From assembly GCF_000276665.1 (NCBI RefSeq), contig NW_004955501.1:5364919-5428918 (forward strand): DNA of 64,000 nt. Direction: 5' to 3'. A program made the translations under genes and the position numbers. Below are positions 33,869 through 46,126 of the stretch, one piece after another. This stretch comes from Chinchilla lanigera (taxonomy: Eukaryota > Chordata > Mammalia > Rodentia > Chinchillidae). Every line of letters starts with the position of its first letter. The first letter of the stretch is position 1. Below the pieces are notes generated by a model. It was not told where the DNA came from, made no database searches, and was given only the letters and a program-made list of their open reading frames with translations.

Positions 33869-35860
33869 TTAGGAGACAGATTTTTTTTTTTACTGTCTGA
33901 ACTTGTTTTTTATTGATATAGCTGAACTTTACAACAGTGTCATAAAATACTATTATAAACAGAGCCTTTGGATAGAGAGAAAATCCAAATTTGTATTAGC
34001 TGGATTAAAGCATGCCAAAGAGCCAATAATCAAGACATTAAATTAGTAATACGCTATCTAATCCACCCAGTATAGGTTTTTTACATTAGGGCAAAAATGT
34101 TAGTAAACATCACTGAAATTTGGTGATGAGCCTTGGTTTCTGATGTATACCGGTGATACACCCTCACTCAGCTACCTGGCTGGCCACAGCACATCCGGAG
34201 AAATCCAGCAATGCAAAAGTAATGGGAGGAAATGCATTCTCCTCGTTTGCCCCGTGAACTTAAAACGCACTAATGAATTAACAACACAAATCGCTGAGGT
34301 ACCAAAATTCTTTATATTCACATTAATTTTCCCCATGAAAAGCTTTAAATATAACTCTAATAAAAAAATAAGAGTTTTCAAGGCAAACTTCAGCATGATT
34401 TACAGAAGCAGATTTAAATAGAAGTCAATAACCAATATAATCCTAAAAAACATACACAAGTAGGAGTTATCTCTTTTTCTATCTTGACATTAAAATACAG
34501 TGGCCTCAGCAACCAAAATGCCATTAGGAGTCCCATATGTTCAGGGACAACCCCAACAAAAAGAATGAAACTGTATCTTTAGTCACAAATTCTGACATGT
34601 TCATACTCAAATTAAGGGAAGAGGAGAAGGGTTCACCTTAATGTTTCTGTTTGTTTGTCAAAAAACTCGGGAGTGGGTCTGAACTACTCCAGAGATTTCA
34701 GAGAGTAACTTTGGAGCTACAGTGGCCATTTATAGGACGATCAGCCCTGAATCTGAGGAAAGGAGGTGAAATCGCTCTACAAGCACTACTGCCCCTTTTA
34801 GCAAGTAGATAAGTCCATTGTGGGGAGAGTCAAGACACTCCTGTCATTGGTACAGAAAGGATCTGAGGCACTCCATGATCTGCTGAGGTGGAGGAGACAG
34901 ACTTGCTTCACTATCTGTTTCAAGTCTGAATGTCACATCAGAGTTTAGAAAAGGTGTGATGTAGTTCAACAACCCGAAAATCCTCTTGGTAATAATCTGT
35001 ACCTTATATTAGTGACGTATTCATATTACCCTGTGGCCATGTGACAGCAAGATGCTGGTCACCCAGCAATGCCTGATACTTCCTTAGCCCACTGGAGGTC
35101 ACGACTAACTCCTGACCCAACCAGAAATGTTACAAACATGTCTTTTAAGTGGCATTAGAGGACTCGTGCACAGAAAGCAATGGAAGATATAATCCTCTTA
35201 GAATAAAAGCAGTGAGAAAAGGAAAAAACAGACCGGAGTAAACAGAGTTCACAGTGAAAAAACTGGTGTAGAAATGCTTTCCTTCACATACCCAGCACCC
35301 ACTGATTTTCCCCTTGTCACCATGTCTAAGGCTGTTGCATGATCAAACAGGGCAAACTGCCATACTGGTGACCACCTCCCCTTCTTCCCCACTCTACACT
35401 TAAATTAATTCCGGAAGCACTAGATTTTGATTCTATACAGCTCTCACAAGACATGGGCTCCTTGACTTTCTTGTTTTTACCTTTTCTGTTGGCTCATTTG
35501 ATCACATCTTCACTGATCTTCTGCAGGAAGGTAAAAAACTAGGCAAAACAGTTAAACCTAGTAAAGATGCAATTCCAGTGGAAGCTAAAATAGAGTTTGT
35601 GATTAATTAGTGGATTTCAAGTGTCCTTCAAAGATTCTGTAAGGATCCCTGCTTCCACTTACAATCTTGAAAAGAAAATCTTTAATAGCTACAAACTGCA
35701 ATTCCCCAAGTACCCTATTTTATGTGTGTATGTTAAAAAGATGCTATAAATCATAACTGATTATTAAACAGAATATAAGATACACCAAACAATATCTATG
35801 GTACAGATTCACTTGTTTACATACCATCAGCACACACAATGGTAGCCTTTCTAATTTTAT
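33869..35860. other. Repeat-poor, AT-rich block
   Basis: About 2 kb with no recognised repeat besides a T run at 33881-33890. 34143-34421 is open for 92 codons on the plus strand and 34172-34396 for 74 codons on the minus strand. No domain is visible in either. Confidence 0.45.
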
Positions 35861-35874
35861 CCACTACATTCTTT

Positions 35875-35955
35875 TTTTGGTACCAGGAATCGAACTCAGG
35901 ACCTTGCACTTGCCAGGCAGGCACTTGTGCCAATGAGCTATATCCCTGGTACTAC
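35875..35955 (-). mobile_element. ID SINE, first of a second tandem pair
   Basis: The minus-strand ID ends in a short tail. It carries 'ctcattggcacaagtgcctg' and box B 'gagttcgattcctgg'. It lies between target copies TCCACTACATTCTTT (35860-35874) and TCCACTATATTCTTT (35956-35970). Confidence 0.9.
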
Positions 35956-35970
35956 TCCACTATATTCTTT

Positions 35971-36069
35971 TTTTGTGTGTGTTTTGTTTTTTTCCGGTAC
36001 CAGGAATCGAACTCATGACCTTGCGCTTGCCAGGCAGGCAGAGTGCTGCTGAGCTAAATCCCCAGCCCC
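35971..36069 (-). mobile_element. ID SINE, second of a second tandem pair
   Basis: Minus-strand ID, closer to consensus than its neighbour (GGGGCTGGGGATTTAGCTCA), with a tail holding a GT-rich patch. A third target copy, CCCCTATATTCTTT, follows at 36070-36084. Confidence 0.9.
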
Positions 36070-36364
36070 TCCCCTATATTCTTTAAGAGACTGACAAATT
36101 AAAAAATTCTTATAATCGTGAAGAGATACTCATACAGAAATGTGGACAACTAAGCTAGCAAATGGGTATTTATTATGTCTAAAAACAATGCACAGAGCTT
36201 CCAAAGGAACATCTGTAGTTGTAATATTTGTCCTGCTCCTCTTAAAAAGTCATTTATCACTCTAAATTCTCCCTAGAGACATTTCAATTTTGATGAAGAT
36301 ATTATTCCACACAAAAAAATCACAAGTCATGGGATGTTCTCAGAAAGAACCTTAGCAAGCATCT

Positions 36365-36525
36365 AACCCAACCCTCCACCACTTCGTGGATAAGAAAGCT
36401 GCAAGCCAGGGGAATCAGTGACTTGCAGGATCACACAGCTGCTACTGATGCAGTGAGAGCTGGTCTTTCAGCTCAAGACTCCAACTACTGTTCTCTCCAC
36501 TGTATCACTCTACCTCTGCACTCCA
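36365..36525 (-). mobile_element. MIR SINE relic
   Basis: Antisense order: 'ggataagaaagctgcaagcc', 'gacttgcaggatcacacagc' and 'tcaagactccaactactgtt'. Confidence 0.65.
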
Positions 36526-36736
36526 AGCAGAGACAATCAGACATGACAGGCTCTGAGGTCACCTGCAGGACCAAGTGATACTCAAAAGTCATTTCAGAAA
36601 CAAAGTTTCTGTAGATCACCACCTGTTAGAAGCATCAAGAAAATAAAACAAAATGCAAACATGCAGGGCTACTTTAGACCAGCTTCTCTAACCTTGGATT
36701 TCACCTTACTTAAAAGGAAATCATTCACACATATCC

Positions 36737-37144
36737 TGTCTTAGTTATAGTACCTTTCTCTCATTGCTGAGACAAAAGTCCCTGATACTCAAAGTTAAAG
36801 AAGGAAAGGTTTATTTTGGTTCACAGTTTGTAGAGGTTTCAATCCATAATTGGCTGGCTCCAAAGCAGGGTAGCACGGCAGAGGGACATCACACAGGAGA
36901 AACAGTTCATGGCATGCAGAAGATAGCAAAATCAAGCAAGTGACCAACTCCAAGTGACTAGCAGTGATCCCTTCTGTCTGCTGCACTCTATCCAAGCCTA
37001 TGGGCCCCTTAGGTGAATAGCACTCACAACCTTAATCCTACCACTGCATCATGAATCAGTCGCACACTCTAGATCCAGTCTCTGAAAAGTCACACCTATG
37101 ACTGCCTGGGGTGTTAAAGGGACATCTAAACACAAGCCATAACA
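36737..37144 (-). mobile_element. MaLR solo LTR, copy 3 of 3
   Basis: The minus strand starts TGTTATGGCTTGTGTTTAGA and ends AACTAAGACA. It shares ordered phrases with the copies at 11081 and 30923, including 'ttcacagtttgtagaggttt' and 'aatccataattggctggctc'. The flanking five bases agree poorly (TATCC, CTCCC), so it is probably old. Confidence 0.8.
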
Positions 37145-37865
37145 CTCCCCAACTCTCCCAAGAAGGCTGTGGTTTAGAGGACATGGCTGCCCACTGACAA
37201 GGTTCAGGCAGAAGCCTGCAACCCCTGAAGGCCTCAGAAGCTCTGGTTGTGTTAATAGATCCCTCCTGGGTATCTTGGCTAACCAGGAGTAACTGCTGGG
37301 ACTGTTCTGGGACTTCCCCAGAACAGAGCCTCCAAAACAGTGTTCCTTCTACACACTGTCACTGATAATTCTGTGTTTGGGAGAAGTTAAGCATCACGTG
37401 CTTATATACCATATATGCTCTATACTGGTGAGACCTATAGATTTACCACTGGCACTTTTATGACAAGCCATTTCATCTCTTAACGAGGCACGCAGCCTTG
37501 TGGAAATGCTAAGATTAGGAAGCCCTACCAGAATTGGAAAAAAAAGAGATAAAATCCAATTCCCATAATGAAATAGAAGACAGAGTTTGATTTTTGGTCT
37601 TTAAAAAATGAGGCAGAAGTATTTGGAGGATATTTAGTTCCTTAGTGACTGATCTCTAGGCCCAAATGACATGGAATTCAGTTAATTTGTATATACTCCA
37701 TACATAAGAGACTCTCCAATAGTCTTTTTCCAAGAACTCTACCGCTGAAAACCTTTCAGCAGCTCCCTCATGTCTACACAATGAAAAATATGGCTTTTAG
37801 ACTGGCAGGCAAGTTTTTTACAATCTGTTCAACACCATTTAAATGTGATTACTCACTCTTTTAAA
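37145..37865. other. Unassigned sequence
   Basis: No named repeat or coding frame. Confidence 0.45.
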
Positions 37866-37867
37866 GC

Positions 37868-38345
37868 TCATGCTGTATTAACTATCTATTATGTGAAACA
37901 AATTAGCCCAAAATATAGTGATTGAAACAACAAACAGTTGTTCTTTCAATCCATAGCATCTGTGGGTCAGGAATCTGAGAGTAGCTCCAATGGGTGGTTC
38001 AAGCTCAGGGCCTCCTATGGGGCTTACAGTCACGATGCTGTGCAGGACGCTATCATTGCAAAGTTTGAGACTTCAAGCTCTGCTTTCAAGATAGTTCTCA
38101 CATAGTCTTGCCACATGGACCTTCCCAAAGCGATGCTTGAGTGTCCTCAGATAATGCAGCAGTCTTCCCTCAGAACAAGAGGCCCAGAAAAGCAAGATGT
38201 AATGTTATTATGACCAAGCCTCAGAAACACATTGTCATTTCTGCAATATTCTACGAGTTACGCAGGCCAGGCCTACAGAGCAGGAGGGGACCACACAAAG
38301 TATGTGGGGATCGTGCAAGCCATATGGGAGGCTACTACATGTTGT
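37868..38345 (-). mobile_element. Probable MaLR/ERVL LTR-like relic
   Basis: 'tgctgtattaactatctatt', 'tgattgaaacaacaaacagt', 'catctgtgggtcaggaatct' and 'ttgccacatggaccttccca' follow the order of antisense MLT-class LTRs. The plus-strand frame 38141-38461 begins inside it and is not a gene. Confidence 0.5.
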
Positions 38346-38854
38346 CATTAATGCTCCTCAAAATACTCCCCATCATATCAAACACACTTATCCTACTATT
38401 CTTACCACTTTCTGAAGCAGTTCAGGAAGTCCTTTTTTGTGTTTTTATGTGGTATGATTAAAAAATACAGGGAATGCTGCTGCCAAGTGCCATCCAACAG
38501 AAAGGCAGGCTCATAAAAACATTACATTCTGTCTTCATCCATCTTTCTCACCAGACTATGCCATGTATATCGCTTCTCCACAGTCAAAATGACTATGAAA
38601 GGCAAGTGTTTTCAATCAATTCAAGAAATACAGGCAGCCAGGGGAGTACAACCAAAAACACACACGAAAGAGGACTTCCAGAACTCCTTTAGAGTGGCAA
38701 AAATGATGGGATAAGTGTGTTTGAAATGATGGGGAGTATTCTGAGGGAGATTAATGGCAATGTGTCTTCTGTAATAAATGTTTTCAAAAAATTTTAAACA
38801 TTAACCATAGTTTTCAATCATATCTTATAGTTTTTGAACATGAAGTCTTTTCAC

Positions 38855-38970
38855 ATCCCATCTTCGTTATAAGGTTATAAATTTATTTTAGGTTATAAAT
38901 TCTTTGAAGGCAGAATCTCCCTTGTTGAGAGCAGAACAGTCAAAGAATATTTGATTAACTGAACTGGCAT
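38855..38970 (+). mobile_element. L2 3' end fragment
   Basis: 'aggttataaattctttgaag' with 'gcagaatctccc' and 'aagaatatttgattaactga' match the L2 3' terminus. A duplicated GGTTATAAAT (38871-38880 and 38892-38901) lies inside. Confidence 0.5.
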
Positions 38971-39261
38971 GCCTTTAGAAACTCCTTTACCCTTTTATCA
39001 CCATACAAAGAGACAGGGAGGTCTTTCTGCACAATTATCCTTGGGGAAATACATTCCATAATGGAGAAAGAGGTTAACTCTAGTTCTAGACATCTAAAAT
39101 ATCTTGAGGCCTATTGTAGAGAAAACAGTTTCATGCTTCTAAAAGTACTTGGGTCCAAACAGCCAAGGTTCTAAACATAAGCAGTGCTTTCCAGAGGGAT
39201 ACATGCCTAGCTAGTTTATCCCCTCATTTGTAGAAAGTCCGGGGCTTCTGGGATAAACATG

Positions 39262-39893
39262 TGGCAGGCAGAATTCCAAAGGTGCAGGTATCCCTCTCCA
39301 CCCCGCAGACACACACACAAACTAGTTTCCTATGCTTTGGTTATTCAGTGAACTCATCTAACTGTTGCTGCACAGAATTTTGCAGAGGGAATTAGAATTA
39401 CTAATGAGCTGATTCTAAGGCAGGGAGAATATGTGAAGAGATGCAGTGTTACCAACTAAGTCCTTAAAAGCAGAAGAATGCAGTGAAAGAGTCAGTGAGA
39501 GAGATGCACCAAAAGAGAAAGACAAGAAAGAAGAAAAAGAAGGGAAAGCTAGAGAAATTGAAAACTTTAGAAGGAATTAACTTCGCACTCCTGGCTTTGT
39601 AGATGGAGGAAAGCAGCCATGAGTTTCTAGAAGTTGAGAATGAGCCCCAGTCCATAGCCAGAAACAAATGAAGATCTCAGATTCCTAAAGACAGGAAACT
39701 AAAATCTGCCAGCCAACTCAGGGAACTTACAAGTGGGCTTTAATTTTAGTATTATGAAACTCAAGAAAGAGAAATCATCCAAGTCAAGCTAGACATCTGA
39801 CCTACAAAATATGAGATGAGATAACAAATGCATTTTGAGCTACTGTGTGGCAATTTGTTGTGGCAACAATATAAAAATAATTTGAACATTAAG
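39262..39893 (+). mobile_element. MLT1-type MaLR LTR
   Basis: Sense landmarks: 'gtggcaggcagaattccaaa', 'ctatgctttggttattcagt', 'gaattttgcagagggaatta', 'cactcctggctttgtagatg' and 'gagctactgtgtggcaattt' followed by GTTGTGGCAACAAT. It is near full length. Confidence 0.75.
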
Positions 39894-40525
39894 AGTCATA
39901 TTTTGATGTAGGTTTCAAAAAGAAAACAGCATTTCTCTTCCCATCTGCAGTCTGAGCCAACCCTAGATGGGTGGGGCATGAGTCCTCAGGTATAAGAAAA
40001 ACTTCATATAAATTCTGGTGGATGACTGGGAAATCTAAGAATGCACCAGCCCCTACAGCTGCTCAGAGATGGAGGTGCAAGGGCTGCATACCATGAGCAC
40101 AGAAATGAGTGAAGGGCACTTCACAGATCATGGGCTCTCCAGATGAGGGCCATGGGGGACCCTGAGAGTTTATCTAAAGCGTCTGAGATGAGAAAGGTAC
40201 ACAGGCCACAGGAAACCAGAGGGAACTGCAGGACCTCATTGGAATGCAAAAAGCAAAAAGGGAATGAAAACTTTCATTGCAATCAGCAGGGCTAGTCAGA
40301 GATCTCTGGGACCCTGAATCTAAGTGAAAGTGCTCCCAACATCAGGACAACACCTATTTCCCAGAACCTCACCCAAAGGGAGAAGGCAAAAGCAAGGTCT
40401 ACTGAGTAAATATAAATTGGCAAGACTTAGATTTGTGGCATCAGAGGAGATAGAGGTGAAACAACTCAGCTATAGACAAAGTTCCATTTTGCATATTCAA
40501 ATCTGTGACTGAATTACAATGGTCA
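39894..40525. other. Unassigned sequence
   Basis: No named element. The plus frame 40324-40512 is short and featureless. Confidence 0.4.
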
Positions 40526-40529
40526 AAAA

Positions 40530-40690
40530 TAAATGACGTTTATTAAGCAGTTACTATTTGTAACATACTTTACATGTATCCCATGATTTAATATTTAGAA
40601 TAATCTCTGAGGCTTGCTTTATCATTACCTCATTCTACATGTAGAGAAATCAATGCTAACAGAAGTTTTTAAAAAGCCCCAAACAGTAGA
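40530..40690 (-). mobile_element. MIR SINE relic
   Basis: Antisense order: 'tttattaagcagttactatt', 'atttaatatttagaataatc', 'cattctacatgtagagaaat'. Confidence 0.6.
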
Positions 40691-40849
40691 TTCCATAACC
40701 ACATATCTACCTACTAGCACTTTTTCCATGAAGTTCTTACTTGGAGGGTGTGAGAGAGATGATATACTTATAGAAGCATTTTAATTAATTCTTGTGTGAT
40801 TATATTAGTTTTAGGATCACTTTTATGAATTCTTTAATTTCAAAGAAGG

Positions 40850-40925
40850 CAACAGCAGCCATTATGTATATTGAAGGCATACTGTATGCCAAGCATTTCT
40901 AAGTAGTTTTCATAGATTCTAGTAA
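40850..40925 (-). mobile_element. MIR 3' fragment
   Basis: 'atactgtatgccaagcattt' with 'ctaagtagttttcatag' resembles the reverse complement of the MIR 3' end. Confidence 0.4.
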
Positions 40926-40929
40926 GAAA

Positions 40930-43695
40930 AGTGAGGACCTGACTTGTAACAACACTTCTTTCACTGACTTCCACTGGACCAACGCCCAATTAACAAATAT
41001 CCTTCATTTTCCCTAAAAGATAGGTTCCCCGACACTCAGGTCAAGCAGAACACGCTCAGCTTGAAGGAGTCTCTCTGGCAGGCCAAGGACTTCTGCTTCC
41101 TTCAGTTCAGAGACTGGCTCACTAATGTTGATTCAGAGGAACAGTTAGGGCCAACATTTAAATCCAAATACCATGACTCCAGTATTTGTGTTTTAACCAC
41201 ATAGCTACATAATCTTCCCACACTCAGCCACGCTAAGGACTTGAAAGTTAAAAATAAATGTTGCACTGGTTACTGGAGGCCTAGAACAGAGAATAATACA
41301 ATACAATAAATGTATAAATATATAAAATATGAATTTTCAAAGTCACTTCACCTATGTTATTAGATCATTTAGTTCATACAATGGAGATGTATCATTTTAC
41401 TGTTGAAAGAAATTCTATGAAGTATGCAATATTTTATAATTTGATCCTTTCAAATATCCACAGTGTTATTTTTCTAGTTCTTTCAAAAAATGATGGGTTG
41501 CAGCATAGGTGTTATGAACACGCAGAGAGCCTGAAACTGAAAATCAACTCACTGACTTAAAAGGGCCAGGGTCAGGTTACTACGAACTCCTTTGTGCCTG
41601 TACCTATAGCACAGAATCACAATAAATGCCTCCTAGCATCACCACAGTAAGAAAATTAAGACATTAAAAAGGGTCGTGTTTTGCCATCAGAAATCTAAAC
41701 CATGAAAATCTACTCCTTTCATATTTGTCTACTTCTTAAGTCTCAAGCATACTTGGAATACATTTACCACTAAAGAACATTGTTAAGATTTTTCTTTGAA
41801 TAACAGATGTTTAATTTGATTCTTTACATACCAAACACCACAGATATCAAGCTATTAACCTTGTATGCTTTTCTAAACCCTGTGTATTCTAAAGACACAT
41901 TAAAGACTGTTATCTACTCCTACAATGACTCATGGGTATAGCCTCTACAGAATTTCAACATTAGTGAAAAGACCAATTTAACTAGTGTCAGTCAAATTTA
42001 ACCCACTTATACAAAATGTTTCCAACATAGAAAAGAAGGGAAGAGACACTGGAGGAATATAAACAAATGGCTGTCTTCCATCTGGACATCTAGACATTTA
42101 TTCTGGGGCAACTGCTCCAGGTAGGTCTAGTCTTGTCCTGTTTTCTTGGCTGCTATATTCTCAAACCTCCATTTTCTCAAAAGAATGTATTTATTCAGTG
42201 TAAGTTCACTCATGATACTTTGTTGGACACTGTATCAAATGAGCTATACTTGGTCCTCTTGAATATAGTAAATACAACCCTCAGAAAACTGCACTGTGAC
42301 TGAATTAAATGAGAGTAACAGACACAAACAAGGAGGACTTCAGAATTTGCATTGCTCTTTATTACTTAATATGCATAGGAAAGACATAGAGCATGGTGGT
42401 GGGTGAGGCAGAACCATGAGGATTGAATGCCTGGATGAGATAAAGCCATTTAGCATGTAATCTGAAGAGGCAAGAAAGCCTGTGTTGTTTATTCACAGAG
42501 AAATCCTAAGAGTCTCCTGGTTTCTATATCATACTGAAAAATACCACCACTGCTGACTCAAGAGTGCACATATACAAGCCCATGAACGCTGTTCTCAATG
42601 TTCTAGAATGAGTCTACACAGGTTAAGATACCTGATCTTTACTCTTTGGGGGACTCCCAGATAATCTTCATTCTTCAGAAGCAGATTAAACGCTTGGATA
42701 ACAAAAGTTAAAACACTGTAGTTAAATAGGAAGAGTTATTTCCAAGGAATAAAGAAATGACATCTGGTTGTCACTTTTGTTGCAATCATTAAGTGCTCCA
42801 TGGAGATGGAGCACTTGCCTAATAATTTAGAAGTTAATACATATAAATCAGATCAGTTTTCTACATAGGCTGAGAAGTGGTCACCTGTATGGCTGGGGAA
42901 TCCTCCTGACTACATGCATCCACACATCCAATATCCTCTTCTAGTCCATTATCTGAAATGTATACCACTAAAGAGTTCTGCCTTGGAATCTGCTACTGAA
43001 ATAAATTCCTTTTTTGGTGGCAACATATCAGCCTACCAGCCATTAATAACCTCATTAACTAATCAGAAATAGAAAGTTATTTAAAAAGGTCCTGAAGTGA
43101 TGACCAGAAAAACAGAATTTATACATTGAGGGTGTACTGTGAACAACTGAGGGTTTCTGACTACACAGTGTATTACCAAGTGGGAATACAATGAGTAAAT
43201 ACACTAAGTCTCTGTTTCATCTACTTGTTCATTTGTTAAACACACAGATCAGGCATTGGGATACAAGATCTGTCCTCAACAGGACTATAACCTAGTAGAG
43301 AAGAAAATACTTTTATGTACAAAGGAAGACATAATACTGTCATGGAATAAGAAACAAGATAAGTGGCGTGGGAATTTAATTAGGTAGAAGGAATTAAGGC
43401 TGGCTGAGGGGATCAGTGGACTTCCTGGTGAAGGCATCTAACCTGTGTACTAAAGGATGTTGGCTAGAAGATCAACAAGTCAAGTGGCAGAGATGGCTGA
43501 GAAAACGGTATCCAACTGCCAACCTACTGCAGGAAGGGGCCAGGCCAGCAGGAGGCAGCAGGAGTCTCTTAGTACCAGATGACAGGAGGAGTCCATAAGG
43601 TATGCAGAAGGAGGGAACCCCAAAGCAAGCTGCATATCTTACTCTTCCAGGGTTCAGGCTGCATGTATTTTATGCACCAGGCCTTATTCTTTCAA
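40930..43695. other. Unassigned sequence
   Basis: About 2.8 kb without a securely named repeat. Contains a perfect 11-bp-arm hairpin at 42791-42816 that overlaps a possible ID remnant ('gatggagcacttgcctaata'). Confidence 0.4.
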
Positions 43696-43699
43696 AAGA

Positions 43700-43840
43700 A
43701 CAATCTTATGGATCATGGTGATTCTCTAGTCACAACCCTCATTTTACAGAAGAGAAAGCAGAATGGTTTCATATACTTTTCAAGACAATAGAGCTAGTAG
43801 GGGTTTGATCTGAGACTACAATTAAGTAGCCCTGAAATAA
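43700..43840 (-). mobile_element. MIR SINE relic
   Basis: Antisense order: 'accctcattttacagaagag', 'caatagagctagtaggggtt' and 'tgatctgagactacaattaa'. Confidence 0.7.
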
Positions 43841-43892
43841 ATGAACCTAGCATTCTTTCCAAGAATTATGAACCTGGCCATAAGTAACATGT

Positions 43893-43897
<5 letters not shown>

Positions 43898-43940
<43 letters not shown>
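43898..43940. repeat. (GT)n microsatellite
   Basis: About eighteen GT units, one GC interruption near the 3' end. Likely polymorphic. Confidence 0.95.
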
Positions 43941-44539
43941 ACATAATGACTGACATTGTGGTTTTTCAGGAGGGGTACAGGTTATAAGAAGGCGAAGACA
44001 CACTGAATATTTATATATTGAGCAAAATTCCCTTTGGAAACAAGGAAGTGAACAATTGAACTATTATGTTTGTCATCTATACAGGAGCTGGGCAATGAAC
44101 AATAGCACAGAGATCTTGTTAGCCAGGTGGCTGCTTCATGCATCAATACCCCTGTCATCACTATTGTTATAAATGCAACTGACAGGTTCCTGGATGGCCA
44201 GGGATTGACTTCTCAGCAGGAAAAAACACAGTCACAGCCATGCACCAACGTATCACTTGAGCTTTCAATGATCAATAAGCATTTCTACTTATAGTTAGGT
44301 TCCCAAACAACAAAGATATGCTGCATTAACAATAAGCAAGAAACACCAGGAATGGCATGACTATGTGATAAAGTAATGTCACACATTGGGCCTTCTACTT
44401 ACCCATGCTGGAAAATTTTTGGTCCCCATCAGAATTAAGTTTCTTCCACCCAGTAAGTCATATTAATTTCCTACAATTCTAGGCCACTCAGAGCACTTGT
44501 GAGCAGACAAGACACCTATGAATCTGAAAAGTAGAGGAT

Positions 44540-44710
44540 GTTGGGAATTATGCTAGACATTATTTGATGTGATGCTTCTGTTTTTTATATAAAATGGAAG
44601 TGGTCCAGAGAAACAAGGTAACTTGATCAAGATCAAATGCATAGTAATAACAGACAAACAGCACTAGAAGCAAACCATCTTCCTCTGGGCCTTCCGCATG
44701 CCCACCTAGG
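44540..44710 (-). mobile_element. MIR SINE relic
   Basis: Antisense order: 'tatataaaatggaagtggtc', 'ggtaacttgatcaagatcaa' and 'aacagcactagaagcaaacc'. Confidence 0.65.
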
Positions 44711-45022
44711 ATGTAGGGTACAAGAAACTAGCTAGGTGGGAAGAGGCTTTCTCTCTCTCCTCCCAAGAGTGCTGTGTTTCCAAGGCTGCAGCTTTAGGCG
44801 GGGACAGTTTCAGCTCTCATCCTCAGTTAGGGCTTCAGTTGTAACTTCTCAAATCTTTACCTACAAATGTACAATATTAAAAGTGAGAATATTTTTTCTC
44901 TCCTAAGCCACTGACATGACAGAGTAATTTTTAAAGCTATGACTAACTGAACTATTTGAGATGATTACACAGCCTCATGCTACTTTTCCATTTAAATCTG
45001 CTTTTCACCTTCAAATATTTGG

Positions 45023-45097
45023 TATTTTGATCAATGAATACTATAGTATTCATTGAATACTGTATTGAATATTTTGATCAATGAATACTATAGTATT
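45023..45097. repeat. Direct repeat with embedded perfect palindrome
   Basis: A 28-base unit starting TATTTTGATCAATGAATACT occurs at 45023-45050 and, identically, at 45070-45097. With the 19-base spacer, the left copy completes a perfect 26-base palindrome at 45031-45056 centred between 45043 and 45044 (ACTATAGT at the core). The spacer partly repeats the same words (CATTGAATACTG). Confidence 0.95.
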
Positions 45098-45489
45098 ATG
45101 CAAATATAGTCTCATTTGTGGCATCTGTACATTATAATATAAATAAATGAATTAGAAGTTATGGATACATCCTATAACAGAAAATACATAAGTAGTTATG
45201 TTCATGTGATAGAAAATGATTTTACTGCTATTAATATTATCAAGTCTACACTGAGTTACGAAAGTCCTTTATTATTAAATGTTAAGAAGAAAAATCCAAG
45301 TTATAATATTTAATATAGTTATGATCACACTTTATAAAACCATATTTTAAAAAAAGAATTAAAAATTAAAGTAATAATACTGCCATCGTGTCACAATTGT
45401 TGAATTACAGAGGAAGAAAAACTAAAATTCTAAGAAATGAACTACATAATATTTTAGTATATTTTAAATTTACCAACTAAAATACAGTA

Positions 45490-45575
45490 TTTTTTTCTTG
45501 GTTCTGAGGATCAAAGCAAGGCCCTTGCACAAGCTAAGCATGTGCTCTCCCCCAGCTATACCTCCAGCTCCTTAA
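45490..45575 (-). mobile_element. Old ID-like SINE
   Basis: 'gaggatcaaagcaaggccct', 'tgcacaagctaagcatgtgc' and 'ccagctatacctccagctcc' are an antisense ID of the older GTAGAGCACTTGCC type. No duplication could be fixed. Confidence 0.65.
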
Positions 45576-45799
45576 ATTTAAAATTTGACCATAAGAAAAC
45601 TACTGAATACCAGTTAGGTAAAATTGGCTAGAGGAAAACATCAGCTGCAGTTACAAACCCCTGGAATTTGAGAAAACCTGGGGATATTTCATATCACTCT
45701 GGGTATGCCAACTAATGAATGCCAAAGAATGTTTTAGAAATATGCTCCTTTTGCCAGCTGGTTTACTGTCAATCTGGATATGAAACAGACAAAACTAAC

Positions 45800-45860
45800 A
45801 TATATCTATATCTACATCTATGTCTACATCTACATCTACATCTTTATGTGTATCTATATG
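45800..45860. repeat. (TATCTACA)n-like short tandem repeat
   Basis: Alternating ATCTAT and CTACAT words cover about 60 bases. The Asp-Val repeats on the minus strand arise from it and are not a protein. Confidence 0.85.
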
Positions 45861-46125
45861 TTCCAGTTGTTTATAAATCCAAAGCTCACATGATGGATGC
45901 ATTGATTCCCCCTGGCTTACCTCCCTTACCTCCCTACCACTTGAAGAGAGAAACTGCTCCAGTGTGATAGGTAAAAGGAAAGCTGCATGCTTCTTCCCAA
46001 GGTAAAGAAGTTTTGAAATTCTGAAGCTCCAAGTACTCAAGCACCAAATAATGTATATTCTCCAAGGGGTTCCAAAGGTGCATGAAACACTACTGTTCTT
46101 AGGCAACCATGATGGTTTTTAGAAG
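45861..46125. other. Unassigned sequence
   Basis: No element recognised. Confidence 0.4.
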
Positions 46126-46126
46126 T

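Noticed and set aside
45795..46106. Minus-strand frame ending in Asp-Val repeats
   Set aside because: The acidic repeat is a translated microsatellite (45800-45860).
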